Positions 25,498-34,139 of a stretch of 64,000 nt of DNA are shown here, piece by piece. The notes beneath the pieces were generated by a model. That model did no database searches. It was not told the origin of the DNA and saw nothing but the letters and a program-made list of their open reading frames with translations. The stretch lies in NCBI GenBank assembly GCA_900540875.1, contig UQHT01000010.1, forward strand, positions 1-64,000, read 5' to 3'. Position 1 is the stretch's first letter. Each line of letters begins with the position of its first letter. Source of the stretch: an uncultured Collinsella sp. GTDB lineage: Bacteria > Actinomycetota > Coriobacteriia > Coriobacteriales > Coriobacteriaceae. The position numbers and the translations under genes are program-made.

Positions 25498-27244
25498 GGT
25501 CTAGGTATCCTCTCACGTCTGCTTCGTAGTCCTCGATAATCTGCGGCCCTGCCGCGCTAAATTCAATTACGGTGTCGCCCACCAGGTCAAAGAGCGCCTC
25601 GTTGATGGTATCGACGAGCATGTCCTCGCTCTGCTCCGATTGCACTACCGCCGATTCCGCCTGTACTGCGTTGTGCTCGAGCAGCGCGCGGAGATAGGCG
25701 TCTGCGGCGGGCGCGAGTTCGTTTGTGGCGTCAGCGGGCGTAGCAGCTGCGAACGCGGGCGTCGGCGCGAGAAGCGGTGCCACGACACCAAACTGTTCGG
25801 TGGATATGGTCGGCTCGTCGGACTCGTCCTGCCCTGCAGCCGCCGCGACCGCCTCGACCATCGCGTCGGCTACGGGCTCGGCTTCCGGTTGCCCTGAGTC
25901 CGCTGCCTCGGCTTCTGCGGACGCGCCGTCCTCGCGTTCCTCGTCAATCAAAAGCGCCTCGCGCGTTTGTGCGGCGGCGCTCCGAATATGCCCCAGCTGA
26001 CTCAGATCGATATCGATCTTGACGGGCTGGTGTGCGGCGTCCCACGAAAGCCATGCCACAATCTCGTCATCGATAATCTTGGCCAGATATTTGGGGACCT
26101 TTTCTTCCTTAAGGGGATGGGCAGGGTCCAGCGCCAGGCGCAGGCGTTGGTCGCAGGCGCGCATCATTTCACCGAGCTTGCTGCTCTTTTGCCTACTACC
26201 GTGGATACGCATGCATTCCCAAAAGCCGTTTTGGCAACGGTAGATATGGATGGGGTCCAGACGGTATTCGCAGTCCTCGTGGCGCTCGGGCGCAAAGAAT
26301 ACGGCCGAGGCAAACATGGTGTAGGGCATGGCCGTCTCCTCCCCAAATAAACTTGCCACGATGCCGGTCTTTCGGTGCGTGTCATAGTAGCGCACCATGC
26401 GGACATACACGGCGCACGCCACGTGGCGCAGATCGCGGTGGTGGCTGCGGTCGAGCCGCGAGCTACTTAGGTTGTACGTGGAGAGGGCGTTGATGGCGGC
26501 CATGAGTCGCTCCTCGCGCACCTCATCGGGCGGAAGGGGGAGCGTGGGCTCGGAGGTTTTGCGACGCTTAGGGGTCTGGCCGGACGGTGCCGGTACAAGG
26601 TCTCGTGCCGCGCGCCGCAGTTCGATAAGGGCGTTATCGAACATGACGGTTTTAGAGTCGCGAAGCAGCTTGGGGTCGAGCCCGTGGAACACGGCGTAAT
26701 CTTGCAGCCACACGCGCGCAAACCGGTCGATGCCGGGCTCGAAGGCGCGATAGACATCCCAAAAAGCCCTGATCTTGTTAAAACCATCGAGTGGATCATC
26801 TACGCCAATGCCGCAGATCAGCTCATAGAGATACAGAAAGGCAAAGGACGTAGACGTTTCCTCGACGGTTCCGCGGCGCACTTGGGCACGCCAGGTAAAG
26901 TAGCCGCGCAGCTGCCGGTCGCTCATGGCGTTGTAGGTGGGAAAGTACGACTTAAAGGTGCCGTTGTAGGGACAGTCGTCCTCAAAGTCGGCCATCAGCA
27001 GGCCCTGGCGGTAAAAAAGCTCGGCTTCCGAAAGCCAGCGGCCCGCACCGCCCTTGGGGTCATCCTGCCAGCGCGATATCTCGCGCATTTTACGGTACTG
27101 GTCGGGGAGGAAATTCTGCATCTGTCGGCCGGTTTTGAGAATCGGCTCGTCTGCGTAGGTTTCGTTTGAGAAGCGGGCGGACTGATGGGTCCGGGCCTCG
27201 GCCATGATGCGCTCGATGAGCATCTTGATGTCCTGGTCGGCCAC
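25490..27244 (-). CDS. TerB-N/TerB-C domain protein
   Basis: A 584-residue cytosolic protein. Residues ~95-240 match the TerB-N domain (MSDRQLRGYFTWRAQVRRG, SFAFLYLYELICGIG). A TerB-C-like region lies further on, with a variable acidic Ala/Glu-rich stretch (~430-520). TerB-N/TerB-C proteins were linked by comparative genomics to tellurite/stress systems and to helicase-ATPase partners. It is the first gene of the operon, followed by the BrxD-like ATPase and the helicase. The start MADQDIKMLIERI is supported by GAGGAG upstream. The three proteins probably form one nucleic-acid-processing complex; this is inference. Confidence 0.85.
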   Translation of the reverse strand: MADQDIKMLIERIMAEARTHQSARFSNETYADEPILKTGRQMQNFLPDQYRKMREISRWQDDPKGGAGRWLSEAELFYRQGLLMADFEDDCPYNGTFKSYFPTYNAMSDRQLRGYFTWRAQVRRGTVEETSTSFAFLYLYELICGIGVDDPLDGFNKIRAFWDVYRAFEPGIDRFARVWLQDYAVFHGLDPKLLRDSKTVMFDNALIELRRAARDLVPAPSGQTPKRRKTSEPTLPLPPDEVREERLMAAINALSTYNLSSSRLDRSHHRDLRHVACAVYVRMVRYYDTHRKTGIVASLFGEETAMPYTMFASAVFFAPERHEDCEYRLDPIHIYRCQNGFWECMRIHGSRQKSSKLGEMMRACDQRLRLALDPAHPLKEEKVPKYLAKIIDDEIVAWLSWDAAHQPVKIDIDLSQLGHIRSAAAQTREALLIDEEREDGASAEAEAADSGQPEAEPVADAMVEAVAAAAGQDESDEPTISTEQFGVVAPLLAPTPAFAAATPADATNELAPAADAYLRALLEHNAVQAESAVVQSEQSEDMLVDTINEALFDLVGDTVIEFSAAGPQIIEDYEADVRGYLDHE

Positions 27245-27331
27245 CGCTCCTCCTCTCGAACACAGCTACGGTGACCTCATATCATAGCACAGCATCAAAC
27301 AGATGTTCGAGATACCGCTGCGTTGATAGAT

Positions 27332-28048
27332 TTAGAACAGGAGGGCGTAGATGACGGCGATGACGACGGAGGGAAGCATATTGGCCGTGCGGAAGGTCTG
27401 AGGACGGATGAGGTTGACGCCGACGCAGAAGATGAGCATGGAGCCTACGAGCGAAAGGCTGTTGAGGGCTGCTGTGGTCATGATGGGGGAGAGCGCGCCG
27501 GCAAACAACGTGATCGTCCCCTGGAACACGGCGACGGGCAGGGCGGAGAAAATGCAGCCGCGGCCAAGCGAGGCCGTCATGGTGCAGACGATGATGCAGT
27601 CCAGTGCGCCCTTGAGGGCAAGCGTTGACCAGTCGCCGAGCAGGCCGTCCTGGATCGATCCCACAATGGCCATGGCGCCGATGCACACGGTGAGTGAAGT
27701 CGAGACAAAAGCGTTGGTGAACTCGTTATCGCCCTCACTGCCAGTCTTGCGCTTGAGCCATTCGCCAAGGTTCTCGATGGCGGCCTCCAAGTTGATGGCC
27801 TCGCCGATGAGCGAACCGAGCGCAAATGAGACGATGAGCATGGTGGTACCGGTGGTCGCTAGCGCCTTTCCATCGATGATGAGCATCTTTTGCATGGTGC
27901 CGCCCAGGCCGATAAACAGGACGCACAGCCCCGATGCTTTCATGAGCGTGTCTTGGATGTGCGGTGTAATGAAGCGGCCGCCCGCTAATCCCAAAAGACC
28001 GCCCGCAACTAAAAGCGCAACGTTGATGATTGTTCCCAAGCCCGGCAT
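27332..28048 (-). CDS. DUF554 family membrane protein
   Basis: A 238-residue integral membrane protein with six or seven hydrophobic segments and the DUF554 pattern: MPGLGTIINVALLVAGGLLG at the N-terminus, FIGLGGTMQKML, LIVSFALGSLIGE, and SGSI/VGSIQDGLLGD. The family is widespread in Firmicutes and Actinobacteria and is presumed to be a transporter. I chose ATG 28048 because AGGAGG precedes it and homologues begin with a similar peptide; a longer frame runs to 28117. It is transcribed alone. Confidence 0.85.
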   Translation of the reverse strand: MPGLGTIINVALLVAGGLLGLAGGRFITPHIQDTLMKASGLCVLFIGLGGTMQKMLIIDGKALATTGTTMLIVSFALGSLIGEAINLEAAIENLGEWLKRKTGSEGDNEFTNAFVSTSLTVCIGAMAIVGSIQDGLLGDWSTLALKGALDCIIVCTMTASLGRGCIFSALPVAVFQGTITLFAGALSPIMTTAALNSLSLVGSMLIFCVGVNLIRPQTFRTANMLPSVVIAVIYALLF

Positions 28049-28118
28049 GAGCCCTCCTGTATTGATGCCAACGTGGCAATCGTAGCAGAACGAAATGCGA
28101 GGCACATCGCGACTCATC

Positions 28119-28142
28119 TAATACGTTATATAAGTGGTATTA
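28119..28142 (-). promoter_or_regulatory. Palindromic site upstream of the DUF554 gene
   Basis: TAATAC and GTATTA flank a 12-base AT-rich centre containing TTATATAA, which could also serve as a -10 region. This fits an operator over a promoter for the minus-strand gene. Confidence 0.45.
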
Positions 28143-28166
28143 GGAATGATGCGCAGCATTTAAGCC

Positions 28167-29597
28167 TCAGGTGGTTGTCGGGACATAGGGGTAGTAGTCA
28201 AAGCGCAGTGTCATAAGCCGCTGCGGGGATTCAATAGCCGCGGCGATGATATTGGCATCGCGGGCACGATCAAACCCTTCGAGTTCGATCTGATACGAGA
28301 CATCTTGCATAATGTCCAGACGTCGCCAGGCTAGAAGTGTGTCGCCATCGAATTCCAAGGTCTTGCCTCCGTCTGGGGCAACGGCGTATAGACGCAGTTT
28401 AGCGGTGGTTGCAGGGTCGACAACCGTGACCTTTTTAATTTCGTTTCGAGTATTCTTGGCGCCCAACAAGGTGAGCAGTGTTGGGGCCACGACCTCGCCC
28501 GATGGCAAATAGACGACTTCAATGGATTCGGGAAATGCGATGATGGCCGACTTGCGGACGGGCTGATTGGCGGCGGCAACTTCGATGTTTGCAGCATCGA
28601 TGACCTCTGTGTGGTCGAGGGCGGCAAGCACGCAGCAGTTACCTTCATCGATCTCCTGAGGATCAGCAAGCCCCAGACTGTCCGCGAGCTCGGGATCGTT
28701 TGGACCGGTAGCGGGCTCATTCGGTGCTTCGAAAGAAGCTGGGACGCTGTTTGTCGGCGACGGCGTGTCGCCCGCACCTGCTTCTTTGTCCGTGCTCTCT
28801 TCTTGTATGGTTGCGTTGACGGGTTCGTCGTCTGAGGGGAGCGTCTTGGCGTCAAGCGCGGAGGGGACAATCCCGACGGCTCCGGATCCGTTCCACTCCA
28901 TCTCGAGAAGCGCCGGGTCGGCAAGAATGTGTTGCCTGCCTAGCGTGTGGGTATCGATCGCAATAGGGCCTGCCTCCGTCCCGCGCGTAAGGCTGAGCGA
29001 TCCGGCCGGCTTCTCGAAATGAATGTCTGTGTCTTCGGTACTGGCGGCGTAGAACAGCAGGGATGCTTCTCCCGCCGCGATGGCGTCGGTGCCCGCCTTG
29101 GTCAGCCGCAGCGATGCCGTGAATGAGAGGGTGGGCTGCACATCGTCTGCATTCGCGGCGGCGCAGCCCAGCCATATACCGCCTCCTTTCTCGAAAAACG
29201 CACCGTCGAAGGCGACCTTCGCTCCGTTCGCCGAGTCATCGACCGAAGCGATATCGATGCGCAACCCCAAATCGCACGGATCGCCATCTGCATCGAGCAC
29301 AATCGAGCGCCACGTGCAGACGGCGCACCCCGCCTGGGAGCCGTTTGCCTTGTTCGAACGATTGATATCCACGACTATCGAGCCGTCCGTATTACGACGA
29401 AGGCATCCCGAGGTTGAGATTGCGGCCTGTGCGAACGAAAAACGCTTGCACGCAATGGCGCTCGACGGATTTGGTGCGGAGCTTAGGGCTGCTGGTAAGG
29501 AGTCTGCCATGACGGGAGTCGCCCAAGCGGCGACAGGCGTTCCGGTTGCGAGCGCGCCGCAGAGTGCGACGACGGGCAAAAGGTTCTTCGATGCCAT
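28167..29597 (-). CDS. Secreted protein of unknown function
   Basis: A 476-residue protein with a Sec signal peptide (MASKNLLPVVALCGALATG...AWA). The mature part begins with a cysteine-containing domain (ISTSGCLRRN, GCAVCTW, WLGCAAAN), has a low-complexity acidic linker (~270-310) and ends with a second beta-rich domain (~350-476). I see no LPxTG or other C-terminal anchor. It is the last gene of a five-gene minus-strand cluster of mostly secreted proteins. The family is not recognised. Confidence 0.7.
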   Translation of the reverse strand: MASKNLLPVVALCGALATGTPVAAWATPVMADSLPAALSSAPNPSSAIACKRFSFAQAAISTSGCLRRNTDGSIVVDINRSNKANGSQAGCAVCTWRSIVLDADGDPCDLGLRIDIASVDDSANGAKVAFDGAFFEKGGGIWLGCAAANADDVQPTLSFTASLRLTKAGTDAIAAGEASLLFYAASTEDTDIHFEKPAGSLSLTRGTEAGPIAIDTHTLGRQHILADPALLEMEWNGSGAVGIVPSALDAKTLPSDDEPVNATIQEESTDKEAGAGDTPSPTNSVPASFEAPNEPATGPNDPELADSLGLADPQEIDEGNCCVLAALDHTEVIDAANIEVAAANQPVRKSAIIAFPESIEVVYLPSGEVVAPTLLTLLGAKNTRNEIKKVTVVDPATTAKLRLYAVAPDGGKTLEFDGDTLLAWRRLDIMQDVSYQIELEGFDRARDANIIAAAIESPQRLMTLRFDYYPYVPTTT

Positions 29598-29615
29598 GGG
29601 GTCTCCTTAGCTAAT

Positions 29616-29897
29616 TTAGTGCGGCCTGTCCGTGTTTCGTTTCTGGCTGCGTTTGATGTGCAGACCGAGGCCGGCGGTTCCCGCGCCTGCTGCCGTGGCG
29701 CCTGCTGCCAAGAGCCATCGTCTGTCGTCTGTCTGTGCCAACGGTTCCTTGCAGTTGCCGCGGTCGAGCTCCGAGAGGTCGACCGTCACTTGCGTGGCGG
29801 CCTGCGCCTGTTCTTGCTGGGCAAAGGCCATGGCTGGCCCAAACGATAGGATACTGACGGCGGCGGCCAGGGCGACGGCCTTATGCCGTGTGCGCAC
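29616..29897 (-). CDS. Small exported protein with C-terminal membrane anchor
   Basis: A 93-residue protein from GTG 29897: signal peptide (MRTRHKAVALAAAVSILSFG...AFA), a short Gln/Ala-rich and acidic external segment (VTVDLSELDRGNCKEPL), a Gly/Ala membrane helix (LLAAGATAAGAGTAGLGL) and a basic tail (KRSQKRN). The TTG at 29927 is an alternative start but gives a poor signal peptide. It overlaps the preceding gene by 17 bases. The single external Cys might pair with a partner. Unknown family. Confidence 0.6.
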   Translation of the reverse strand: MRTRHKAVALAAAVSILSFGPAMAFAQQEQAQAATQVTVDLSELDRGNCKEPLAQTDDRRWLLAAGATAAGAGTAGLGLHIKRSQKRNTDRPH

Positions 29898-30480
29898 CGG
29901 GCTCGACCGTCCAGGTGATCGTTGCAACCTGATCGCCTTCGCCGGTTACGCGGAAGATGTCGCGCGTGACGCGGGCGACGTTTCCGCTTGTCTTGAGCTT
30001 AATTCTGTCCGTGCCGCCGGCAATGCCCTGGTAGCCCATGTCGAAGGCTGCATTCTTGGAAAGATCGAGGCCCGTCTCCTGCATTGCGGCGCTGGCGTTC
30101 TGGAGTGCGCCGTCGGGGCCGACCTTAAAGTCGATGGAATTCTGCGCGGTTCCGGCCTTGGCGTCGGCGGCAATGGTCCAGGTGTTCATGGCGTCGATCT
30201 TCATGTTGGTGACATGGATGCCGTAGGCTGAATGATTGTCGATGGTGGTCGCGTCTTCTGAGGGGCCCTGAAGCGTGCCGTCGGCCTTGGCGACGAAGGG
30301 AATAACCGTCGGAACTTTGAACTCTACGTTGTCGATCTCGGTCCTGACCATTACTTTCGTGGTTCCAACGCGCCCGGCTGCCAGAGCTGGCGTCGGGGCG
30401 GCGCCCATTGCGAGCGCGAGCGCGAGCCCTGCGCCCACGACGAGCGCTCTGGCTCCGTTCATGTTCCTGGTGATGTCCAT
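29881..30480 (-). CDS. Secreted beta-rich protein, possibly WxL-like
   Basis: A 199-residue secreted protein with a clear signal peptide (GARALVVGAGLALALAMG...ALA). The mature chain is beta-rich. It has W-T-I in its middle (NTWTIAAD) and ends in ATITWTVEPGAHTA, reminiscent of the paired W-x-L motifs of WxL surface proteins, although neither motif is canonical. Homology is uncertain and the resemblance may be chance. AAAGGA precedes the ATG. It is likely the main secreted product of the cluster. Confidence 0.65.
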   Translation of the reverse strand: MDITRNMNGARALVVGAGLALALAMGAAPTPALAAGRVGTTKVMVRTEIDNVEFKVPTVIPFVAKADGTLQGPSEDATTIDNHSAYGIHVTNMKIDAMNTWTIAADAKAGTAQNSIDFKVGPDGALQNASAAMQETGLDLSKNAAFDMGYQGIAGGTDRIKLKTSGNVARVTRDIFRVTGEGDQVATITWTVEPGAHTA

Positions 30481-30570
30481 GGTCGTTCCTTTCTATTCGC
30501 CGCGGGCCGTCCCCGCGATGATTGGACGAATGCTGGTGAATTGCGTGCGGTGCCGCGTCGGCCGAAAAAG

Positions 30571-31080
30571 CTAGTTCTCGGCTTGCTCAACCCGTACCCT
30601 GACACGTGTCGGATTGCCGTGGCTGTCGAGGGTCTTGGCATCGAGTGCCTGGATTTCGATGTATGCCTCGCCTTCTTTGATGTCGCCGGCGGGGCACGTC
30701 TCGATTGTCTTGCCGGTCTCGACCACACCGGATTCGTACATGGTCTCGTCGTTTTGGATGACGCGGAATCGCTGGGGAAATTTATTGTCTTGGACGTTTT
30801 GCACGTTGACGCGCAGCTTGCCGTCCTCCTGTAGCTGAGCGACCGGCGCGACCGAAATCGTCATCATGTTGTCGCGGACGATGGCATCGAGCTCATCTTG
30901 GATTTCTTGTCGCGATTTACCCTCTGCCGTCGTGACTGAGGCGCCCGCTTCGGGCACGGGCTGCGACTGCCAGGCGTATAGCCCTACGGCGATGAGGGCG
31001 CAGACGATAGCCAGACAGACAACGACGAGTTTCTTGCGACGCCCCAGTCCTGCGAGGCGGGGCGGCTTCTTCGCACTCAT
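30571..31080 (-). CDS. Single-pass membrane protein of unknown function
   Basis: A 169-residue protein: basic cytoplasmic N-terminus (SAKKPPRLAGLGRRKK), membrane helix (LVVVCLAIVCALIAVGLYAW), then an extracellular beta-rich domain (ISVAPVAQLQEDGKLRVNVQN...VRVRVEQ). Its ATG overlaps the stop of the 98-residue gene before it by 4 bases. An external domain on a thin anchor could dock the secreted proteins encoded downstream; this is inference. Family not recognised. Confidence 0.7.
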   Translation of the reverse strand: MSAKKPPRLAGLGRRKKLVVVCLAIVCALIAVGLYAWQSQPVPEAGASVTTAEGKSRQEIQDELDAIVRDNMMTISVAPVAQLQEDGKLRVNVQNVQDNKFPQRFRVIQNDETMYESGVVETGKTIETCPAGDIKEGEAYIEIQALDAKTLDSHGNPTRVRVRVEQAEN

Positions 31081-31373
31081 GCGGCGTCCTTGGTGGTGTA
31101 GACACGTGCGAACGTGGACGGGTCCGCTCCAAAGAGCATGTGAAGCATCAGGCGGCGCGAGTAGATGAGCTCGTCAAAGTCGTGAGGGAGCTCGATGTCG
31201 TGGATACGCGCGATGTGGTGGGCGAGCGCCGAGAACGACTCGGGGTCGCAGATAACATCGGTGGTGACGTGGTAGACCGCCGTATCGGGGAACGCCTCTT
31301 CGTCGAAAGGCAGGAGATAGGGATCGTCGTCGACCTCGATGGCGACGCCGTACTGGGGCCAGTAATATGCCAT
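31077..31373 (-). CDS. 98-residue cytosolic hypothetical protein
   Basis: First gene of the cluster, preceded by AGGGAGG. It has no signal or membrane segment. The opening AYYWPQYGVAIEVDDDPYLLPFD loosely resembles the catalytic strand of DUF559/Vsr-like nucleases, and a later DVICDPESFSALAHHIARI loosely resembles their closing helix, but the protein lacks the rest of such a domain. It may be a regulator or chaperone of the cluster. Function unknown. Confidence 0.6.
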   Translation of the reverse strand: MAYYWPQYGVAIEVDDDPYLLPFDEEAFPDTAVYHVTTDVICDPESFSALAHHIARIHDIELPHDFDELIYSRRLMLHMLFGADPSTFARVYTTKDAA

Positions 31374-31719
31374 GGGAACCTCCCTGCTTCTGGGGCCAAA
31401 ACTTCTATCGGTTTTGGCTGTCGACGCCGACCGTATCAGCCGCTACTTGACCAATTTCTGACCAAATGCTTGACGGATTGACATCTCCGCAGGTAAAAGG
31501 TGGAAAAAATTACTTCAACTTTTTTCGAGCGACAATCGAGCGGTCGGCGACGGCGGGGCGATATGTGTCAAAAGCATCGTCTGCCGAGGAAGCCTTGCCG
31601 TTCGCCGAATTGCGCAAACGTAAAAATCGCCAATTATGGAGACGGTTTCGAACACGTCGACGAAACGATGCGGTAACATCTCCCTGCAAACACTGTAGTT
31701 AGATAAAGGGGGAGTTCGC
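31374..31719. other. Divergent intergenic region (346 bp)
   Basis: It separates the secreted-protein cluster (minus) from the flavoprotein operon (plus) and holds no gene I can support. GCCAAAAC / GTTTTGGC (31395-31402, 31411-31418) is a perfect 8 bp hairpin in the minus-strand leader. On the minus strand TTGTCG, 17 bases, TAATTT could be a promoter. GTTTCG-N10-CGAAAC (31645-31666) is a palindrome close to the plus-strand operon, with TAACAT downstream as a possible -10. Confidence 0.45.
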
Positions 31720-33321
31720 GTGTCTGCAACCATCAAACCCTTCACCGACGAGTTCGAAGAGTATGGCCGCGACGAATCTCGCGCATCGGGCGAAGCATCG
31801 AGCATCTCGTTTCCGACAACGGAAGACGAGGTCCGTGCCATTTTGGAAACGTTCCATGCCGAGCGTGTCCCGGTAACAGTTCAGGGCGCCCGAACCGGCC
31901 TTGCCGCCGGTGCCGTGCCCCACGGTGGGCATATCCTCAATACTTCCCGTATGAATCGCTACTTGGGCCTTCGCCGCGATGAACAAGGCCAATTTCTGCT
32001 GCGCGTGGAGCCGGGCGTTGTGCTCTCGGAGCTGCGTAAGCAGCTGAGCAAGAAGGTACTGCCGACCGCTGGTTGGGACCAGGCATCGCTTGAGGCCTAC
32101 GAGGAGTTCCAAGAGTCCCCCGAGCAGTTCTTTCCCACCGATCCCACCGAGGCATCTGCCTGTCTGGGCGGCATGGCGGCATGCAACGCCTCCGGCGCCC
32201 GCAGCTACGCTTACGGTCCCATGCGCCCGCATATCACGGGACTCCACGTCGCGCTGGCTGATGGCGATTTGCTTGAGCTTCAGCGCGGCGAGGCTTTTGC
32301 CCAGGACCGCCACCTGTCGCTCGTGACGGCAGCGGGCCGTACGCTCGAACTCGATCTTCCCGGCTATACCATGCCCGAGACAAAAAATGCCTCAGGCTAT
32401 TTCGTTGCGGACGATATGGACGCCATCGACCTCTTTATCGGCGCGTGCGGCACGCTCGGCGTTGTCACCGAGCTCGAGATCGCCCTGCAGGCGGCACCTT
32501 CGGTCGTATGGGGTGTGAGTTGCTTTTTCGATAGCGAGGACAAGGCGGTGTCCTTTACCGATTCCGTGCGCCCTGTCCTGTCCCATGCGGCTGCCATCGA
32601 GTACTTCGATGCTGGCGCCCTGGATATTCTACGTCGCCAGCGCGAGCAGTCGACGGCGTTTGCCTCGCTGCCGGCGCTCGACGACGAGGCAAAGGTCTGT
32701 GTCTACGTGGAGCTTGACTGCGACGACGAGGCGCAGGCGACCGAGGAGCTGTACCACCTGGGATGGGTTTTGGAGCTTGCGGGCGGCCGCGACGATGCGA
32801 CATGGGTCGCGCGCACCGAAGTCGATCGCGAATGCCAGCGGTTTTTCCGCCACGCGGTCCCCGAGAGTGTCAACATGCTCGTTGACGAGCGTCGCCGCAC
32901 CGACCCCACCATTACCAAGCTGGGATCGGATATGTCGGTGCCCAATGCACGCCTTGCCGATGTCGTGGTCCTCTATCGCCGCACGCTGGCCGAAAGCGGG
33001 CTTGAGTCTGCTGCCTGGGGACACATCGGGAACAACCATCTGCATGTGAACATCCTGCCGCGCGATGCGCAAGACTACCGTCGTGGTGGAGAACTCTTTG
33101 CCCAGTGGGCTTCCGAGGTCACGGCCATGGGCGGTGCCGTTTCTGCTGAGCACGGCGTCGGCAAGATCAAGGCGGGCTTCTTGGAGACGATGTACGGCCA
33201 CGAGGCTATGGTCGAGTCGGCGCGCCTCAAACTCCAGCTCGATCCTGCCGGCCAGCTGGGTCGCGGCAACCTGTTTACGGAGAAGCTCTTGGATGAACTC
33301 GTCCAGAAAGGGGGCGCGTGA
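31720..33321 (+). CDS. FAD-linked 2-hydroxyacid dehydrogenase, GlcD/LctD-like
   Basis: A 533-residue flavoprotein with an N-terminal PCMH FAD-binding domain (VPVTVQGARTGLAAGAVPHGG, CLGGMAACNASGARSYAYGPMR, GTLGVVTELEIAL) and a C-terminal GlcD domain (WGHIGNNHLHVNILP, EHGVGKIK with metal/substrate histidines). Homologues oxidise D-lactate, glycolate or similar acids. Co-transcription with EtfB and ferredoxin-EtfA points to a lactate dehydrogenase/ETF complex of the LctBCD type, in which electrons are confurcated to NAD. The start is GTG after AAGGGGGAG. Substrate chirality is not readable. Confidence 0.88.
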   Translation: MSATIKPFTDEFEEYGRDESRASGEASSISFPTTEDEVRAILETFHAERVPVTVQGARTGLAAGAVPHGGHILNTSRMNRYLGLRRDEQGQFLLRVEPGVVLSELRKQLSKKVLPTAGWDQASLEAYEEFQESPEQFFPTDPTEASACLGGMAACNASGARSYAYGPMRPHITGLHVALADGDLLELQRGEAFAQDRHLSLVTAAGRTLELDLPGYTMPETKNASGYFVADDMDAIDLFIGACGTLGVVTELEIALQAAPSVVWGVSCFFDSEDKAVSFTDSVRPVLSHAAAIEYFDAGALDILRRQREQSTAFASLPALDDEAKVCVYVELDCDDEAQATEELYHLGWVLELAGGRDDATWVARTEVDRECQRFFRHAVPESVNMLVDERRRTDPTITKLGSDMSVPNARLADVVVLYRRTLAESGLESAAWGHIGNNHLHVNILPRDAQDYRRGGELFAQWASEVTAMGGAVSAEHGVGKIKAGFLETMYGHEAMVESARLKLQLDPAGQLGRGNLFTEKLLDELVQKGGA

Positions 33322-33323
33322 AG

Positions 33324-34139
33324 ATGAGTGATTTCCATATGGTGGTGTGCGTCAAGGCGGTGCCCGGAAGCACCGAGGTCAAGATGGACCCCAAGACCAA
33401 TACTATCGTGCGTGATGGCAAGCAGGCGGTCATTAACCCGTTCGATGCAAGCGCCCTCGAATGCGCGCTGGCGCTGAAAGACGACTTTATCGGCTTTGGC
33501 ATGGACGTGCGTGTAACGGTGGTGTCGATGGGCATCCCCGCGACCGAGTCGCTGCTGCGCGACTGCATCGCCCGAGGCGCCGATGACGCACTGCTGCTAA
33601 CCGATCGCGCCTTTGCAGGTGCCGATACCCTGGCAACCACCTATGCCCTTAAGTGCGGCATCGAGGCGCTCGACGAGGACTTCGACCTGCTCATCTGCGG
33701 CAAGATGGCGGTGGATGGCGATACGGCCCAGATTGGTCCCGAGCTTGCTGGTGCCTTTGAGATTCCCTGCGTGACCGACGTGAGCTGCGTGCAGAGCGCG
33801 GGCTTTACGACGTGTGGCTCGCTGGCGCTCGTTCACGGATGCGATGCCGGCGAGGAGACGGTGTGCCTGGAGATGCCGTGCGCGATGACGACTGCCAAGG
33901 AGATTGGCCAGCTGCGCATGCCGAGTATTGCCGGTATTCGCGCGGCCGAGGATGCAGACGTGCGTGTGGCCAGCGCTGCCGACGTAAACGCCGATCCCTC
34001 GCGTTGCGGCCTTGCCGGATCACCGACGCAGGTCGTGCGCTCGTTTGTGCCCGACCGTGACCAAACGTGCGAGGCCGTTGAGGGGACGGCGTCCGAGCAG
34101 GCGGTAGAACTTGCCAAGATTATCGAGGGGATGGCATAG
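33324..34139 (+). CDS. etfB: Electron transfer flavoprotein beta subunit
   Basis: A 271-residue ETF beta chain that accepts electrons from the adjacent flavoprotein. CVKAVPGSTEVKMDP begins the domain, and AVDGDTAQIGPELAGA is the flavin-binding block found in bifurcating-type ETFs. GTTAKEIGQLRMPS-like residues (TTAKEIGQLRMPS) correspond to the recognition region. ATG 33324 lies 9 bases after a G-rich ribosome site and follows the stop of the upstream gene by 2 bases; a GTG at 33318 is less well spaced. It ends directly at the etfA start. Confidence 0.92.
   Translation: MSDFHMVVCVKAVPGSTEVKMDPKTNTIVRDGKQAVINPFDASALECALALKDDFIGFGMDVRVTVVSMGIPATESLLRDCIARGADDALLLTDRAFAGADTLATTYALKCGIEALDEDFDLLICGKMAVDGDTAQIGPELAGAFEIPCVTDVSCVQSAGFTTCGSLALVHGCDAGEETVCLEMPCAMTTAKEIGQLRMPSIAGIRAAEDADVRVASAADVNADPSRCGLAGSPTQVVRSFVPDRDQTCEAVEGTASEQAVELAKIIEGMA

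Noticed and set aside
21632..27244. Complete BREX locus
   Set aside because: Only BrxD-like and BrxHI-like genes are present. PglX, PglZ, PglW and BrxA/B/C are all absent on both sides.
2905..28150. A shared 13-mer TATTAGGAATGAT upstream of the rubrerythrin gene (about 2909) and the DUF554 gene (about 28139)
   Set aside because: Many 13-mers recur by chance in 64 kb. There is no palindrome in common and no known box of this form, so I do not claim a regulon.
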